The notes: generated by a model from the sequence alone, not told the origin. A stretch of 64,000 nucleotides of DNA from JANNSX01 sp041397825 (GCA_041397825.1 JAWKVX010000002.1:620001-684000), one strand, 5' to 3'. Counted from the first letter of the stretch, positions 44,212 through 53,304 are shown. Made by a program: numbers and translations.

Positions 44212-46741
44212 CGCCCATGGCCTCCCGGATCAGTTCCTCGGCAGCGTCCCTGAGCAGGGCGTCCGGCCCAGCCCCCGGCACCGGCTCGCGCCCGATGTCG
44301 AGCAGGGCTGGCACGGCGAGCGGCGACACCCGCCCGAGCGCCTTATGCCTGATTCGCCCCTTGGCGCGTCGAAGGAAGTCGCCGAGCCGGCCGATGTCCA
44401 ACAAGCCGCTCGCGGCATCAGCCCAGGCCGCTTCCATGAGGATATGCCCTGGCTCGTGCTGACGCAGCACGTCGTAGATGAGATCGGTCGAGAAGGTCAC
44501 CTGCCGGCCGGTCTTCTCCTTGCCGGGATAGCGCCGCTCGATCAGCCCGGCGATGATGGCGCAATTGCGAAATGTCCGCTTCATCAGGCTCGAGGCGGCG
44601 AGCCAGGCGTCGAGATCGTCGCCGAGCATGTCCTCGTCGAACAGCCGGCCGAGGTCGAGGCGGCCGTCGCCGATCATCGCCCCGAGATCGCCGAGCGCCC
44701 AGATGGCGAGTGAGTATTCGCTGGCGACGAAGCCCATCGGCCGGGCGCCCAGTCGCTCGAGCCGCCGGGTCAGCAGCATGCCGAGCGTCTGATGCGCCAG
44801 CCGACCCTCGAAGGCATAGCACACCAGGTAGTGACGACCCGACCGCGGGAAGGTCTCGATCAACACCTCGTCGACCTTCGGAAGGACCGACCTAAGGCGC
44901 TGGATCTCGAGCCAGTCGCGTACCTGCTCGGGCAATCTCCGCCACCGCTTCGGATCGGCCAGCAGGGCTCTCACCCGCTCGGCCAGGTAGGTCGAGAGCG
45001 GGAACTTGCCACCGGCATAGGAGGGTACCTTGGCTTCGGCGCCGGGGGCTCGCGACACGAGCGCCTCCAGCTCGCTCAGCCCCTCGAAGCGAACCACCTC
45101 GCCGGCGAAGACGAAGGTGTCACCGATCTCGAGCTGCTCGATGAACCACTCCTCGATCTTGCCGAGAATGCGCCCGCCGCCGGCCCCGCGTGGGCGTCCG
45201 CCGCGCGGCCGCGCCAGCCGCACCTGCAGCATCGCCTCCTCGATGATGGTGCCGACGTTGAGGCGGTACTGCTGCGCCAGCATCGGGTGAGCCAGGCGCA
45301 ACCGGCCATCGCCGGTCGGCTTCAGCCGGGCATAGCGCTCGTAGGCTCGGAGCGCGTAGCCACCGGTCGAGACGAAATCGACGATGCGGTCGAATTGCGG
45401 GCGGGAAAGCGTCCGGTAAGGCGCGGCCGTCACGATCTCCGCGAACAGCCGGTCGGGATGGAAGGGGCCCGCCGCCGCCGTTCCCCAGACATGCTGCGCC
45501 AGCACGTCCAGTCCGCCCTGCCGCATCGGCGGCGTATCCTGCGCGCCCTCCCGCGCCGCCTCGAGGGCCGATCGGCATTCCAGCACCTCGAAACGGTTCG
45601 ACGGCACGAGGATCGCCCGGGACGGCTCGTCGAGCCGATGATTGGCGCGGCCGATCCGCTGGGCGAGGCGGCTCGCGCCCTTCGGTGCGCCGACATGAAT
45701 GACGAGGTCGACATCGCCCCAGTCGATGCCGAGATCGAGCGTCGAGGTCGCAACGACGGCGCGCAGCTTGCCGGCCGTCATTGCCGCCTCGACCTTTCGT
45801 CGTTGCCCGACGTCGAGCGAGCCGTGATGCAGCGCAATAGGGAGATGATCCGCGTTGAGGTGCCAGAGCTCCTGGAAGGCGAGCTCGGCCTGGCTCCGCG
45901 TGTTGACGAAGATGAGCGCCAGGCGGTGCCGCTTGATGGCCTCATAGACCTCGGGAAAGGCATAGCGCGAGGAATGGCCGGACCACGGCACCTCGGCCTC
46001 GGAATCAAGGATGCTGATCTCCGGCTCCGCGCCGCCGGCGGCGACGATGCAATCAGCGAGCTCCGACGACAGGCCACCGGCCGGCTGCGGCACCAGATAG
46101 GCCCTGAGCTCGGAGGGCCGGGCCACCGTCGCCGACAGGCCGAACGTGACGGCGTCGGGCGCCAGCTTCCACAGCCGGGCCAGCCCGAGCGACAGGAGGT
46201 CGCCCCGCTTCGAGGTCACCAGCGCATGCAACTCGTCGAGCACGATATGGCGGAGATTGCCGAACAGCCGCGCCGCATCGGCATGCGACAGCAGGAGCGC
46301 GATCTGCTCCGGCGTCGTCAGCAGGATCTCCGGCGGCCGGAGGCGTTGGCGCTGGCGCCGGCCCTGCGGCGTGTCGCCGGTTCGCGTCTCGATGCGCACG
46401 CCGAGGTCCATCTCGGCGACGGGGGTCATCAGATTGCGCTGTACGTCGACCGCCAACGCCTTCAAGGGTGACACGTAGAGCGTATGTACGCCCGCGCCCT
46501 GCCACGTGCCGGAGGCAAGCTCGACGAGGCTCGGCAGGAAGCCGGCCAGTGTCTTGCCGGCGCCGGTCGGCGCGATGAGGAGGCTCGGATGGCGTGCGCG
46601 GCCCGCCTCGAGGAGTGCCAGCTGATGCGGGCGCGGTTGCCAGCCGCGGCGCTCGAACCAGTCCCTGAACGGGTCGGGGAGCCGCGCGTCCGGCGGCTTT
46701 CGCCTTGTGCGCGTCGAGCTCGGCGTTCTCGTCTCGGTCAT
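44204..46741 (-). CDS. ligase-associated DEXH-box helicase (Lhr-like)
   Basis: A protein of about 845 residues, an SF2 DNA helicase of the Lhr-C2 type linked to DNA damage response. Walker A is APTGAGKT (57-64) and the DExH box is VLDELHAL. The RecA2 domain shows FVNTRSQAELAFQELW, ATSTLDLGIDWGDVDLVIHV and RIGRANHRLDEP (motif VI). The C-terminal region forms the winged-helix and beta-barrel domains of Lhr. The ATG at 46741 (MTETRTP) fits family length; an upstream in-frame ATG at 46879 adds 46 residues that cross a repeat palindrome. It is followed by pdeM. Confidence 0.9.
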   Translation of the reverse strand: MTETRTPSSTRTRRKPPDARLPDPFRDWFERRGWQPRPHQLALLEAGRARHPSLLIAPTGAGKTLAGFLPSLVELASGTWQGAGVHTLYVSPLKALAVDVQRNLMTPVAEMDLGVRIETRTGDTPQGRRQRQRLRPPEILLTTPEQIALLLSHADAARLFGNLRHIVLDELHALVTSKRGDLLSLGLARLWKLAPDAVTFGLSATVARPSELRAYLVPQPAGGLSSELADCIVAAGGAEPEISILDSEAEVPWSGHSSRYAFPEVYEAIKRHRLALIFVNTRSQAELAFQELWHLNADHLPIALHHGSLDVGQRRKVEAAMTAGKLRAVVATSTLDLGIDWGDVDLVIHVGAPKGASRLAQRIGRANHRLDEPSRAILVPSNRFEVLECRSALEAAREGAQDTPPMRQGGLDVLAQHVWGTAAAGPFHPDRLFAEIVTAAPYRTLSRPQFDRIVDFVSTGGYALRAYERYARLKPTGDGRLRLAHPMLAQQYRLNVGTIIEEAMLQVRLARPRGGRPRGAGGGRILGKIEEWFIEQLEIGDTFVFAGEVVRFEGLSELEALVSRAPGAEAKVPSYAGGKFPLSTYLAERVRALLADPKRWRRLPEQVRDWLEIQRLRSVLPKVDEVLIETFPRSGRHYLVCYAFEGRLAHQTLGMLLTRRLERLGARPMGFVASEYSLAIWALGDLGAMIGDGRLDLGRLFDEDMLGDDLDAWLAASSLMKRTFRNCAIIAGLIERRYPGKEKTGRQVTFSTDLIYDVLRQHEPGHILMEAAWADAASGLLDIGRLGDFLRRAKGRIRHKALGRVSPLAVPALLDIGREPVPGAGPDALLRDAAEELIREAMGDG

Positions 46742-46796
46742 GGGGGGACAATACCCTTGCTCGGCCGGGAGTCGATCCTCGTTGCGGCCTGTGCTA

Positions 46797-46844
46797 GAGC
46801 ACGTTCCGACCAAGTGGGTACCGATTGGTCGAAAGAACGTGCTC
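46797..46844. repeat. REP-like interspersed palindrome
   Basis: A long imperfect hairpin: arms GAGCACGTTC (46797-46806) and GAACGTGCTC (46835-46844). Inside them CGACCAA pairs with TTGGTCG around an 11-base loop, with a 3-base AAA bulge on the right side. Its layout recalls the interspersed palindromes common in Rhizobiales genomes (GAGCATG-type ends with a central AAGTGGG-like loop). Only one copy was seen in this window. Confidence 0.65.
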
Positions 46845-46938
46845 AAGGCCAATATCTTAGAGCGCCGATCTCCTTCCATCTGATCGGACGGCGCTCGAGG
46901 TGTCGGCGCCCGAGCCTCGGCAAGCGAAAGACCGGACG

Positions 46939-47211
46939 ATGGACAAATTCTTCGGCGGCAATCCTCTCTCGGTCGTCGTCAAGCTGATCGTGCTGTCGCT
47001 CGTCGTCGGCATCGTCATGGCGGCGCTCGGGCTCGATGTTTTCTCGCTGGTCGAAAGCCTGCAGCGTTTGGCCATGCGCCTGTACGACATGGGCTTCGGT
47101 GCCATCGAATGGGCCTTCCGATATTTCCTGCTCGGCGCGGCGGTCGTCATTCCGATCTGGCTCGTCATCCGTCTTCTGAAGCTCGGCGGCCGTTCGGGCG
47201 AGAGACGCTGA
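46939..47211 (+). CDS. DUF6460 small membrane protein
   Basis: A 90-residue protein starting MDKFFGGNPLSVVVKLIVLS. Two membrane helices are predicted (about 10-30 and 55-80), with an amphipathic segment between them (VESLQRLAMRLYDMGFG). It matches the alphaproteobacterial DUF6460 family in size and start sequence. Function is unknown. The MATE transporter begins 4 bp later, so they are likely cotranscribed. An in-frame ATG at 46900 is less likely. Confidence 0.75.
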   Translation: MDKFFGGNPLSVVVKLIVLSLVVGIVMAALGLDVFSLVESLQRLAMRLYDMGFGAIEWAFRYFLLGAAVVIPIWLVIRLLKLGGRSGERR

Positions 47212-47215
47212 CCTC

Positions 47216-48580
47216 ATGGCGATCGGCAGCGTCGACAACGAGGTCGGCATCACCCGGCCGGTGACCCACCGTGCCATCCTGACCCTCGCCGTACCGATCA
47301 TCCTGTCGAACATCACCACCCCCTTGGTCGGCGCCGTCGATACGGCCGTGATCGGCCAGCTCGGCGTCGCCTCGCTGGTCGGCGGTGTCGCGATCGGTGC
47401 GACGATCTTCTCGCTGCTCTTCTGGACTTTCGGCTTCCTGAGGCTCGGCACGTCGGGCATGACGGCACAAGCCTTCGGGCGGCGCGATCAGCCGGAGATC
47501 GCCGCGACGCTCCAGCGCGCGCTGCTGGTCGCGGTCGTCGCCGGTGCCGGCCTGATCGCGCTGCAATGGCCGATCCGCCTCCTGGTCCTGTGGGCGATCG
47601 GCGGGTCACCCGAGGTCGTCGATGCGGCGGGGGCCTATTTCGACGTCCGCATCTGGAGCGCACCGGCGGCCTTCGTGAATTTCGCCATCCTCGGCTGGCT
47701 CGTCGGGCTCGGCCGCGCCGGTCTCGCCTTCCTGATCGAGCTCCTGCTCAACGTCGTCAACATCGCGTTATCGGTCACACTCGTCCTGGGGATGGGCTGG
47801 GGTGTTCAGGGCGTGGCGGCGGCAACGCTCGTGGCGGAGGTGGTCGCCGCCCTGACAGGTCTCGTCCTTGCCCGGCGCGAGCTGGCGGCCACGGGCGGCC
47901 TCGCGCCATGGCGCATCGTGCTCGAGCGACGCGAGCTCTGGCGGGTGATGGCCGTCAACACCGACATCATGATCCGCAATTTCTGCCTGATCGCCGCCTT
48001 CGCCTTCTTCACCAGCCAAGGCGCCCGGACCGACGATATCACGCTTGCCGCCAATGCCATCCTCTTCGATATCTTCGGCATTACAGCCTATTTCCTCGAC
48101 GGGTTCGCGCATGCCGCGGAGACCTTCGTCGGCCGCTCGGTCGGCGCGCGCGAGCCGGATCGGCTCAAGGAGGCGGTCTGGCTGCCGACCCTCTGGTCCG
48201 GCGTCCTCAGCCTCTTCGCGGCCCTCGCCACCTGGCTCGGCGGCGGCCTCGTCGTCGACCTGATGACGACCAATGCGGAGATCCGGCTCGTCGCCCGGGA
48301 GTTCCTGCTCTGGTGCGCCCTGTCGCCGATCGCCGGATTCTTCGCGTTTCAGTGCGATGGCATCTACATCGGCGCCACGCGCACCGTCGACATGCGAAAC
48401 ATGATGATCCTGAGCCTGTTGCTCTACCTCGGGGCGGCGTGGGTGCTCGTTCCGAAGCTCGGCAATCATGGGCTCTGGGCCGCATTGATGATCTTCCTGA
48501 TCGCCCGTGGCGTGACACTCGGCTGGCGCCTGCCGGCGCTCATAGCCGCGACGGCGCGGGCGCCGGTCGCCGCGACCTAG
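47216..48580 (+). CDS. MATE family efflux transporter (DinF-like)
   Basis: A 454-residue transporter with 12 membrane helices in two MATE repeats. Characteristic segments are LAVPIILSNITTPLVGAVDT in helix 1, with VIGQLG, and the DinF-type FGFLRLGTSGMTAQAFGRRD. It exports cationic drugs or metabolites using a sodium or proton gradient. Substrate is unknown. It sits 4 bp after the DUF6460 gene. Confidence 0.9.
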   Translation: MAIGSVDNEVGITRPVTHRAILTLAVPIILSNITTPLVGAVDTAVIGQLGVASLVGGVAIGATIFSLLFWTFGFLRLGTSGMTAQAFGRRDQPEIAATLQRALLVAVVAGAGLIALQWPIRLLVLWAIGGSPEVVDAAGAYFDVRIWSAPAAFVNFAILGWLVGLGRAGLAFLIELLLNVVNIALSVTLVLGMGWGVQGVAAATLVAEVVAALTGLVLARRELAATGGLAPWRIVLERRELWRVMAVNTDIMIRNFCLIAAFAFFTSQGARTDDITLAANAILFDIFGITAYFLDGFAHAAETFVGRSVGAREPDRLKEAVWLPTLWSGVLSLFAALATWLGGGLVVDLMTTNAEIRLVAREFLLWCALSPIAGFFAFQCDGIYIGATRTVDMRNMMILSLLLYLGAAWVLVPKLGNHGLWAALMIFLIARGVTLGWRLPALIAATARAPVAAT

Positions 48581-48715
48581 CGAATGTCCGAGACGGGTGG
48601 AAAGGTTTGCCGCTCTTTCCATCCCCCGACCCGCCCGGGGTTTGTCCTCTGCAAGACGAGGGCGGGAGCCGGCGTCGGGAAGAGGCGACCTCGGTCGGCT
48701 TTCTTCGGCAGGATC

Positions 48716-49987
48716 TCAGGCAGGCTGGTCGCTGACGGCGGCGAGGCCGGTTCTGCCCTCGAGGACACGCTCGTAAAGCGCCAGCAGCTCGGCCTGTTCG
48801 CGCTCCCAGGAGAGCTCGGTGGCGAGGCGGCGTTGGCCCTCGGCACGCGTCGCCTCGGCGAGGGGCCGGTCGTCGACGAGCCTCAGGATCTGCCCCGCAA
48901 GATCGACCGGCGAGTTGTCCTTGGCATAGAGGCAGGATGAGCCTGCGGTCTGTCGCGTCTGGTCGAGGTCGAAGGCGACGAACGGTATTCCGAGCGTCAT
49001 GTACTCGAAGACTTTGTTCATCGAGATCTTGTCGTTGTAGACGTTCTTCGGATCCGGAATGACGCCGAGGTCGAAGGCCGAGAGCGCCTTCAGGAGCGGC
49101 TCGCCCGACAGGAAGCCCGTGAACGTCACGTGATCGGCGACGTCGAGCTCCCCGGCGAGTGCTTTCAACCGCTCGAGCTCCGTCCCGGAGCCGACAATGG
49201 CACACTGCACGTCGCCGCGGCCGGCGTTATGGACGACCTCGGCCATGGCACGGACAAGCAGGTCGACGCCGTCCTGGGTCCCCATGATGCCGACATAGCC
49301 GACGAGATGCTTGCGTCCGGCCTTGAGGTCCATGTCCGGCTCGGCACGGCGAAAGCGGCCGAGATCGGGAATACTGCGGACGATATGCACCCGGTCGGGG
49401 TTCATGCCACCGCGGTCGATGGCGATGGCCTTGAACGTCTCGTTTGTGGCGATCGAGGCGTCCGCAGTCCGGAAGGTCATGCGCTCGAGCCAGGTCAATA
49501 CGCGGTGGAACAGGTCGCGGCGACCGAACTTGGCCTCGTAGAGCTCCGGATTGATGTCGTGATGGTCGAAGACGAAGGGGCGACCGAGGACGTATTTGAA
49601 GAAGCCGCCGATCAGGAAGATCGTGTCGGGCGGGTTGCAGGCCTGGATGACGTCGAAGCCGATCTTGAACCAGACGCGCCAGCAGAGCGCGAACTCCCAG
49701 AGAAGCGCCCAGCTGTACTCGATGGCGTAGCCGAGCGGGCCGTCCGCCTCGAAGGGAAGCGGATGGCGGAAGATGTGGATGCCGTCCAGGCACTCATAAG
49801 CGGCCCGATAGCGACCGCCCACCGGGCAGATCACGGACACCGTATAGCCGGCGTCCCGCAATGTTGTCGCCTCCTGCCAGACCCGCCGGTCGAGCGGCAG
49901 CGTCAGGTTCTCGACGATGATCAGTACTCTGGACCCGGTACGCACAACCCTCGACCCCGACTTAATCTCCCTCAGCGCCGCAGCCAT
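48716..49987 (-). CDS. GT4 family glycosyltransferase
   Basis: A 423-residue GT-B-fold glycosyltransferase. The N-terminal donor/acceptor segment is VLIIVENLTLPLDRRVWQEA (WbuB-like LPxDRRVW). The C-terminal nucleotide-sugar site has VGYVGIMGTQDGVD and SMNKVFEYMTLGIPFVAFDL, whose K-x-x-E-Y-M-x-x-G pattern marks the GT4 family. It probably adds a sugar in exopolysaccharide or O-antigen assembly. It is isolated about 20 kb from the exopolysaccharide operon, which has no such enzyme of its own. Confidence 0.88.
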   Translation of the reverse strand: MAAALREIKSGSRVVRTGSRVLIIVENLTLPLDRRVWQEATTLRDAGYTVSVICPVGGRYRAAYECLDGIHIFRHPLPFEADGPLGYAIEYSWALLWEFALCWRVWFKIGFDVIQACNPPDTIFLIGGFFKYVLGRPFVFDHHDINPELYEAKFGRRDLFHRVLTWLERMTFRTADASIATNETFKAIAIDRGGMNPDRVHIVRSIPDLGRFRRAEPDMDLKAGRKHLVGYVGIMGTQDGVDLLVRAMAEVVHNAGRGDVQCAIVGSGTELERLKALAGELDVADHVTFTGFLSGEPLLKALSAFDLGVIPDPKNVYNDKISMNKVFEYMTLGIPFVAFDLDQTRQTAGSSCLYAKDNSPVDLAGQILRLVDDRPLAEATRAEGQRRLATELSWEREQAELLALYERVLEGRTGLAAVSDQPA

Positions 49988-50196
49988 GCAGTGCCGGGTC
50001 CCTTGTTGGGTCTTGGATTTCTGGCAGAGAAAGGTAAAAGATTAGGCCAAGGGCGCGCTCCCGCCGGGCGAACGAGTGTCAAGCGAGGGGGGAGGAAAAA
50101 GAAGCCCGGGGTGGAGTTGCACGCTTCTTGCGTGCCCGGGAAACGCGCAGGGGGCCAGGTGGCAAAGCCGGGCTCGTGGCACGGAGGCGTTGCGTC

Positions 50197-50421
50197 GTGG
50201 TGAAGAGAGAGCGTTCCGGCACCGTCCCTGCCGTCGATCTGCAGTCCGTGAAGCTGACGCTCGAGTACATCTACGGCGACGTCAAGGATGTCGGCTCGCT
50301 CCGCCGGGTGGCGAGCGCACTCAAATCGGCCATCGACGAGATCGACGCCGTCGGCCATCGGCGGGTCGATCCCAGGCTTGAGCGGTTGGTGGCACTGCCG
50401 GATGGCCGGCAGTTGCGGTGA
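50197..50421 (+). CDS. small hypothetical protein
   Basis: A 74-residue basic protein starting with GTG at 50197, which has GGAGG 9 bases upstream. The chain contains VDLQSVKLTLEYIYGDVKDV and LRRVASALKSAIDEIDAVG, likely helical. I recognise no family. The frame extends upstream to an ATG at 50128, but that part crosses a hairpin (50119-50135) and is Arg/Gly-rich without protein-like pattern. Confidence 0.45.
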   Translation: MVKRERSGTVPAVDLQSVKLTLEYIYGDVKDVGSLRRVASALKSAIDEIDAVGHRRVDPRLERLVALPDGRQLR

Positions 50422-50586
50422 CGCCCCAGGCACGTGCCATTCTGATCGTTTCGTTTAGCGGCCGTTGACCGATTTTGCGATAGCGAGCATCTGATCGCTG
50501 CTTGCTAACCCGACCACAAGCCAAGCTCCTGCATGATCGACGGCCGGCCGAGACATCGGGTGACCGGATAGTGTGGGAGTGGGATC

Positions 50587-51579
50587 ATGGTCTGGGTCAA
50601 GGGCGACCCTTATGCGAACTATCTGCGCGGCTCGACAGGAAATGATCGCCTGCGCGGCCTTGGCGGCAACGACAAAATGTACGGCCTGGCCGGCGACGAC
50701 GGCTTCGATTGTGGCGAAGGCAACGACTACGCCCGCGGCGGCAGCGGGCGCGACACTATCGTCGGCGGGTTTGGTGACGACATTCTGTACGGCGATGCCG
50801 GTCGCGACAAGCTCTATGGCGGGTTTGGCAGTGACAGACTGTACGGCGGTGCAGACAACGATCTTTTGTATGGCGGCATCGGCAATGACCGGCTCGACGG
50901 CGGAAAGGGGCCCGACACGCTCTACGGCGACAAAAGTAACGACACGCTGATCGGCGGTGACGATGCCGACAAGCTGAATGGACAGGACGATAACGATACG
51001 CTCCGCGGCGGACGCGGCAACGACCGGCTGCAAGGCGGGTCCGGCAATGATAAATTGTATGGCGACGACGGCAACGACTACGCCTCCGGCGGCTATGGTG
51101 ACGACATCATCTATGGTGGCAACGGTGCCGATATCCTCTACGGGCACGACGGCAACGACAGGGTGTTCGGTGGGTTCGGCAACGATCAGGTCTACGGCGG
51201 CGCCGGCGACGACTACCTCGACGGTGGCGCGGGTGACGACATCATCGGCGCCGGCATGGGAACCGACCACGTCGTGCTCGGCTTCAACGAGGGTGTCGAT
51301 ACGATCAACGAGTTCAGCCGCGACGCCTTGGACAAGCTCGTCATCAATCTGGCCGACTATGGTCTCGGCGCCACGTTCGATGCGGATGAGCTCGTCAACA
51401 GCCTGAGCGTGGCGGCGACGATCGACAGGGCGCAGTTCATCTACGAGACGCCGACGGACACGCTCTGGTTCGACGGCGATGGCACCGGCACGGCCCAGGT
51501 CGCCGTCAAGGTCGCCATACTCGTGGATTTCTTCGGCACGTTCCTGGATCTATCGACCGACGACTTCGTCGTGATCTGA
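50587..51579 (+). CDS. RTX-repeat calcium-binding protein
   Basis: A 330-residue acidic protein. Residues 15-230 are 24 consecutive glycine/aspartate-rich nonapeptides of the GGxGxDxLx type (for example GGFGDDILY, GGIGNDRLD), which form a calcium-binding parallel beta roll. The C-terminal 100 residues (VLGFNEGVDTINEFSRDALD onward, ending STDDFVVI) match the uncleaved type I secretion signal region found after RTX arrays. No enzymatic or adhesive domain exists. No type I secretion genes (ABC, MFP) are nearby. A GGGAG precedes the ATG. It would be secreted through an unlinked type I system. Confidence 0.9.
   Translation: MVWVKGDPYANYLRGSTGNDRLRGLGGNDKMYGLAGDDGFDCGEGNDYARGGSGRDTIVGGFGDDILYGDAGRDKLYGGFGSDRLYGGADNDLLYGGIGNDRLDGGKGPDTLYGDKSNDTLIGGDDADKLNGQDDNDTLRGGRGNDRLQGGSGNDKLYGDDGNDYASGGYGDDIIYGGNGADILYGHDGNDRVFGGFGNDQVYGGAGDDYLDGGAGDDIIGAGMGTDHVVLGFNEGVDTINEFSRDALDKLVINLADYGLGATFDADELVNSLSVAATIDRAQFIYETPTDTLWFDGDGTGTAQVAVKVAILVDFFGTFLDLSTDDFVVI
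50629..51276 (+). repeat. 27-bp tandem coding array (24 RTX units)
   Basis: Twenty-four in-frame 27-bp units encode the uninterrupted nonapeptides. Units vary at the nucleotide level, with GGC-GGC and GAC/GAT-rich cores, so this is an old, diverged array and not a recent expansion. Confidence 0.85.
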
Positions 51580-51586
51580 CTGCGGC

Positions 51587-52399
51587 TCAGACGACGTCGG
51601 CGTAGCCGAGCTGGCCCGCCCGCCGCTCGATCTCGACAATGCGGTCATACGCCTCGTCGGCGACGGAAACGACGCCGACGAGCAGGAGGTGCTTGCGGAA
51701 ATAGCCTGCGTCCGCCGCGATCGCCTGTCCTATCGCGCCGAGCAGGAGGGCGCGCGTCTCCGGCCCGTGCCGGATCGCGGTGATGAACGGCAGGGACGGG
51801 GCGACGGGCGAGAGGGCCAGCACGCGGAGATGGTCATAGGCCGCCGGCTCGTGCCACGCGGCCATGGCCCAGCAGACCGAATCGATAGTGGCGGCGTCGG
51901 CGCGGCCTTCGGCGACGGCACGGAGCGAGGCGCGATGGCCCCCCGACACCGCTACGGATCGGAAAAAGCGTCCGCCGCCGGCGAACGGTGCCACGATGGC
52001 CCGGAACGCGGAGTATCCAGACTGCGAATCGCGGCTGTTGATGACGGCGCGCCGGCCTCTGAGGTCGGCAACGCTGACAACCGGGTCGTCGCGCCGGACG
52101 ACGAGCATGCTCCGGTAGTTCGGACCGGCGCATCCCGGCGCGTCGTAGATCGGCGCGCCGACGAGCGCGACCTTGTGGCGAAGCGACGTGACGTAGGGAT
52201 AGCCGCAGGTCTGGCTCAGCACCAGGCCCGGAGCCGACCAGATCTCCTCGTAGCTCGGCCGGCGGTCGAGGTCGCTCGGAGCCCTGAGGCCCGCCTTGTC
52301 GAGGCGGAGCCTGATCTCCTGCCAGAGCCGATCGACGGCGTCGGAAACCTCGGGCCAATCGTACATCGGCAGGGAGGCGACTGGGGTCGGCTCACTCAC
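51587..52399 (-). CDS. PhnD-like periplasmic-binding-fold protein without signal peptide
   Basis: A 270-residue protein of the phosphonate/phosphite-binding (PhnD, type 2 periplasmic-binding) fold. Typical parts are LVLSQTCGYPYVTSLRHKV, YRSMLVVRRDDPVVSVADLR, RRAVINSRDSQSGYSAFRAI and GRADAATIDSVCW. The N-terminus, starting with GTG, has no signal peptide, so it appears cytoplasmic and is unlikely to serve an ABC importer. It overlaps the desaturase gene by 4 bp. A ligand-sensing or metabolite-binding role linked to the desaturase/Rieske cluster is possible but unproven. Confidence 0.78.
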   Translation of the reverse strand: MSEPTPVASLPMYDWPEVSDAVDRLWQEIRLRLDKAGLRAPSDLDRRPSYEEIWSAPGLVLSQTCGYPYVTSLRHKVALVGAPIYDAPGCAGPNYRSMLVVRRDDPVVSVADLRGRRAVINSRDSQSGYSAFRAIVAPFAGGGRFFRSVAVSGGHRASLRAVAEGRADAATIDSVCWAMAAWHEPAAYDHLRVLALSPVAPSLPFITAIRHGPETRALLLGAIGQAIAADAGYFRKHLLLVGVVSVADEAYDRIVEIERRAGQLGYADVV

Positions 52400-53304
52400 C
52401 GCCAGCGTCCGCGTTTCATGAGGGGGTGTTCGACCAGCTCCTTCCTCCGCAGCCCATAGCGCCTGAGCACCTCGCCATAGCTCCGGGCGAAGTAGCCGCC
52501 GTTACCGGCAAGGTAGGCGTCCCGATTCGCTCGGTAGAGACCGGGCAGCCGGTACCAGGCAACCGTCGGGTGGCTGTGATGCACGAAGTGCAGATTGTTG
52601 AACAGGAACAGAAAGGCGAACAAGCCACGGTCCTCGTTGATGATCGTGCGGTGCGGTGCGTCGATCGCGGCCTGATGCTCGATGAAGGTGCGGACCGACA
52701 GGAGCGACAGCGCCGGATACGCGAAGCCCAGAGCATAAACGACGGGGTGGATGCCGGAGACCCACGTCACCCACCAGAACACCGGTACCATGCCGATCAG
52801 ATGCAAAAGCCAGGCAACGAGCACGCTCCGGTCGCCGGCACGGGCGAGGGCCCATTCACCGCGCAGAAATCCAATGACCGAGAAGGCGGGCCCGATGATC
52901 AGCCGGCCGACCTGGGTGTTGTTGACGAGCCGAAGTCCCTGCAGGATGGGTCCAGCCTTGGCCCAGTCCTCGGGCGACATGTAGTTGCTCTCCGGATCCT
53001 CGAACGGATCGGTCAGTCGCTCGTCGTGATGGTGCTGGAGATGCAGCGTCTTGAAGCGGCGATAGGGATAGGCGAGCCCGACGGGGAGGAAGACGAAGGC
53101 CTCGTTGACATAGCGATTGCTCGTCGGATGCCCGTGCAGGGCCTCGTGCTGTAGCGATGAGTGCAGCGTCATGGTGAGAACGGCCAAGGGCCAGAGCCAC
53201 CAGTGGCCGGCGCCGATGAGGGAGATGAGGGCCGCCCAAGCCACGGTGTCTCCGGCAGCGAGCCATGCGGTTGGCCACTCGATGCGTCGGAGAATGTAGG
53301 GCAT
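52396..53304 (-). CDS. membrane fatty-acid-desaturase-family protein
   Basis: A 302-residue di-iron membrane protein. The three histidine boxes are HSSLQHEALHGH, HLQHHHDERLTDP and NNLHFVHHSHP, with the usual pairs of membrane helices between them. The family covers acyl-lipid desaturases, hydroxylases and carotenoid ketolases, so substrate and reaction (desaturation or hydroxylation) are open. It is divergent from a second desaturase across 163 bp and overlaps the PhnD-like gene by 4 bp. Confidence 0.87.
   Translation of the reverse strand: MPYILRRIEWPTAWLAAGDTVAWAALISLIGAGHWWLWPLAVLTMTLHSSLQHEALHGHPTSNRYVNEAFVFLPVGLAYPYRRFKTLHLQHHHDERLTDPFEDPESNYMSPEDWAKAGPILQGLRLVNNTQVGRLIIGPAFSVIGFLRGEWALARAGDRSVLVAWLLHLIGMVPVFWWVTWVSGIHPVVYALGFAYPALSLLSVRTFIEHQAAIDAPHRTIINEDRGLFAFLFLFNNLHFVHHSHPTVAWYRLPGLYRANRDAYLAGNGGYFARSYGEVLRRYGLRRKELVEHPLMKRGRWR

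Noticed and set aside
44792..46471. A 559-codon plus-strand frame opposite the Lhr helicase
   Set aside because: Antisense shadow of a gene with intact helicase motifs.
50104..50140. Hairpin GCACGC-TTCTT-GCGTGC with flanking CCCGGG repeats upstream of the small gene at 50197
   Set aside because: Short stem without T-run; chance pairing is likely at this GC content.
50455..51270. A repetitive 271-codon minus-strand frame opposite the RTX array
   Set aside because: Its Val/Ala repeats are just the reverse complement of the nonapeptide codons.
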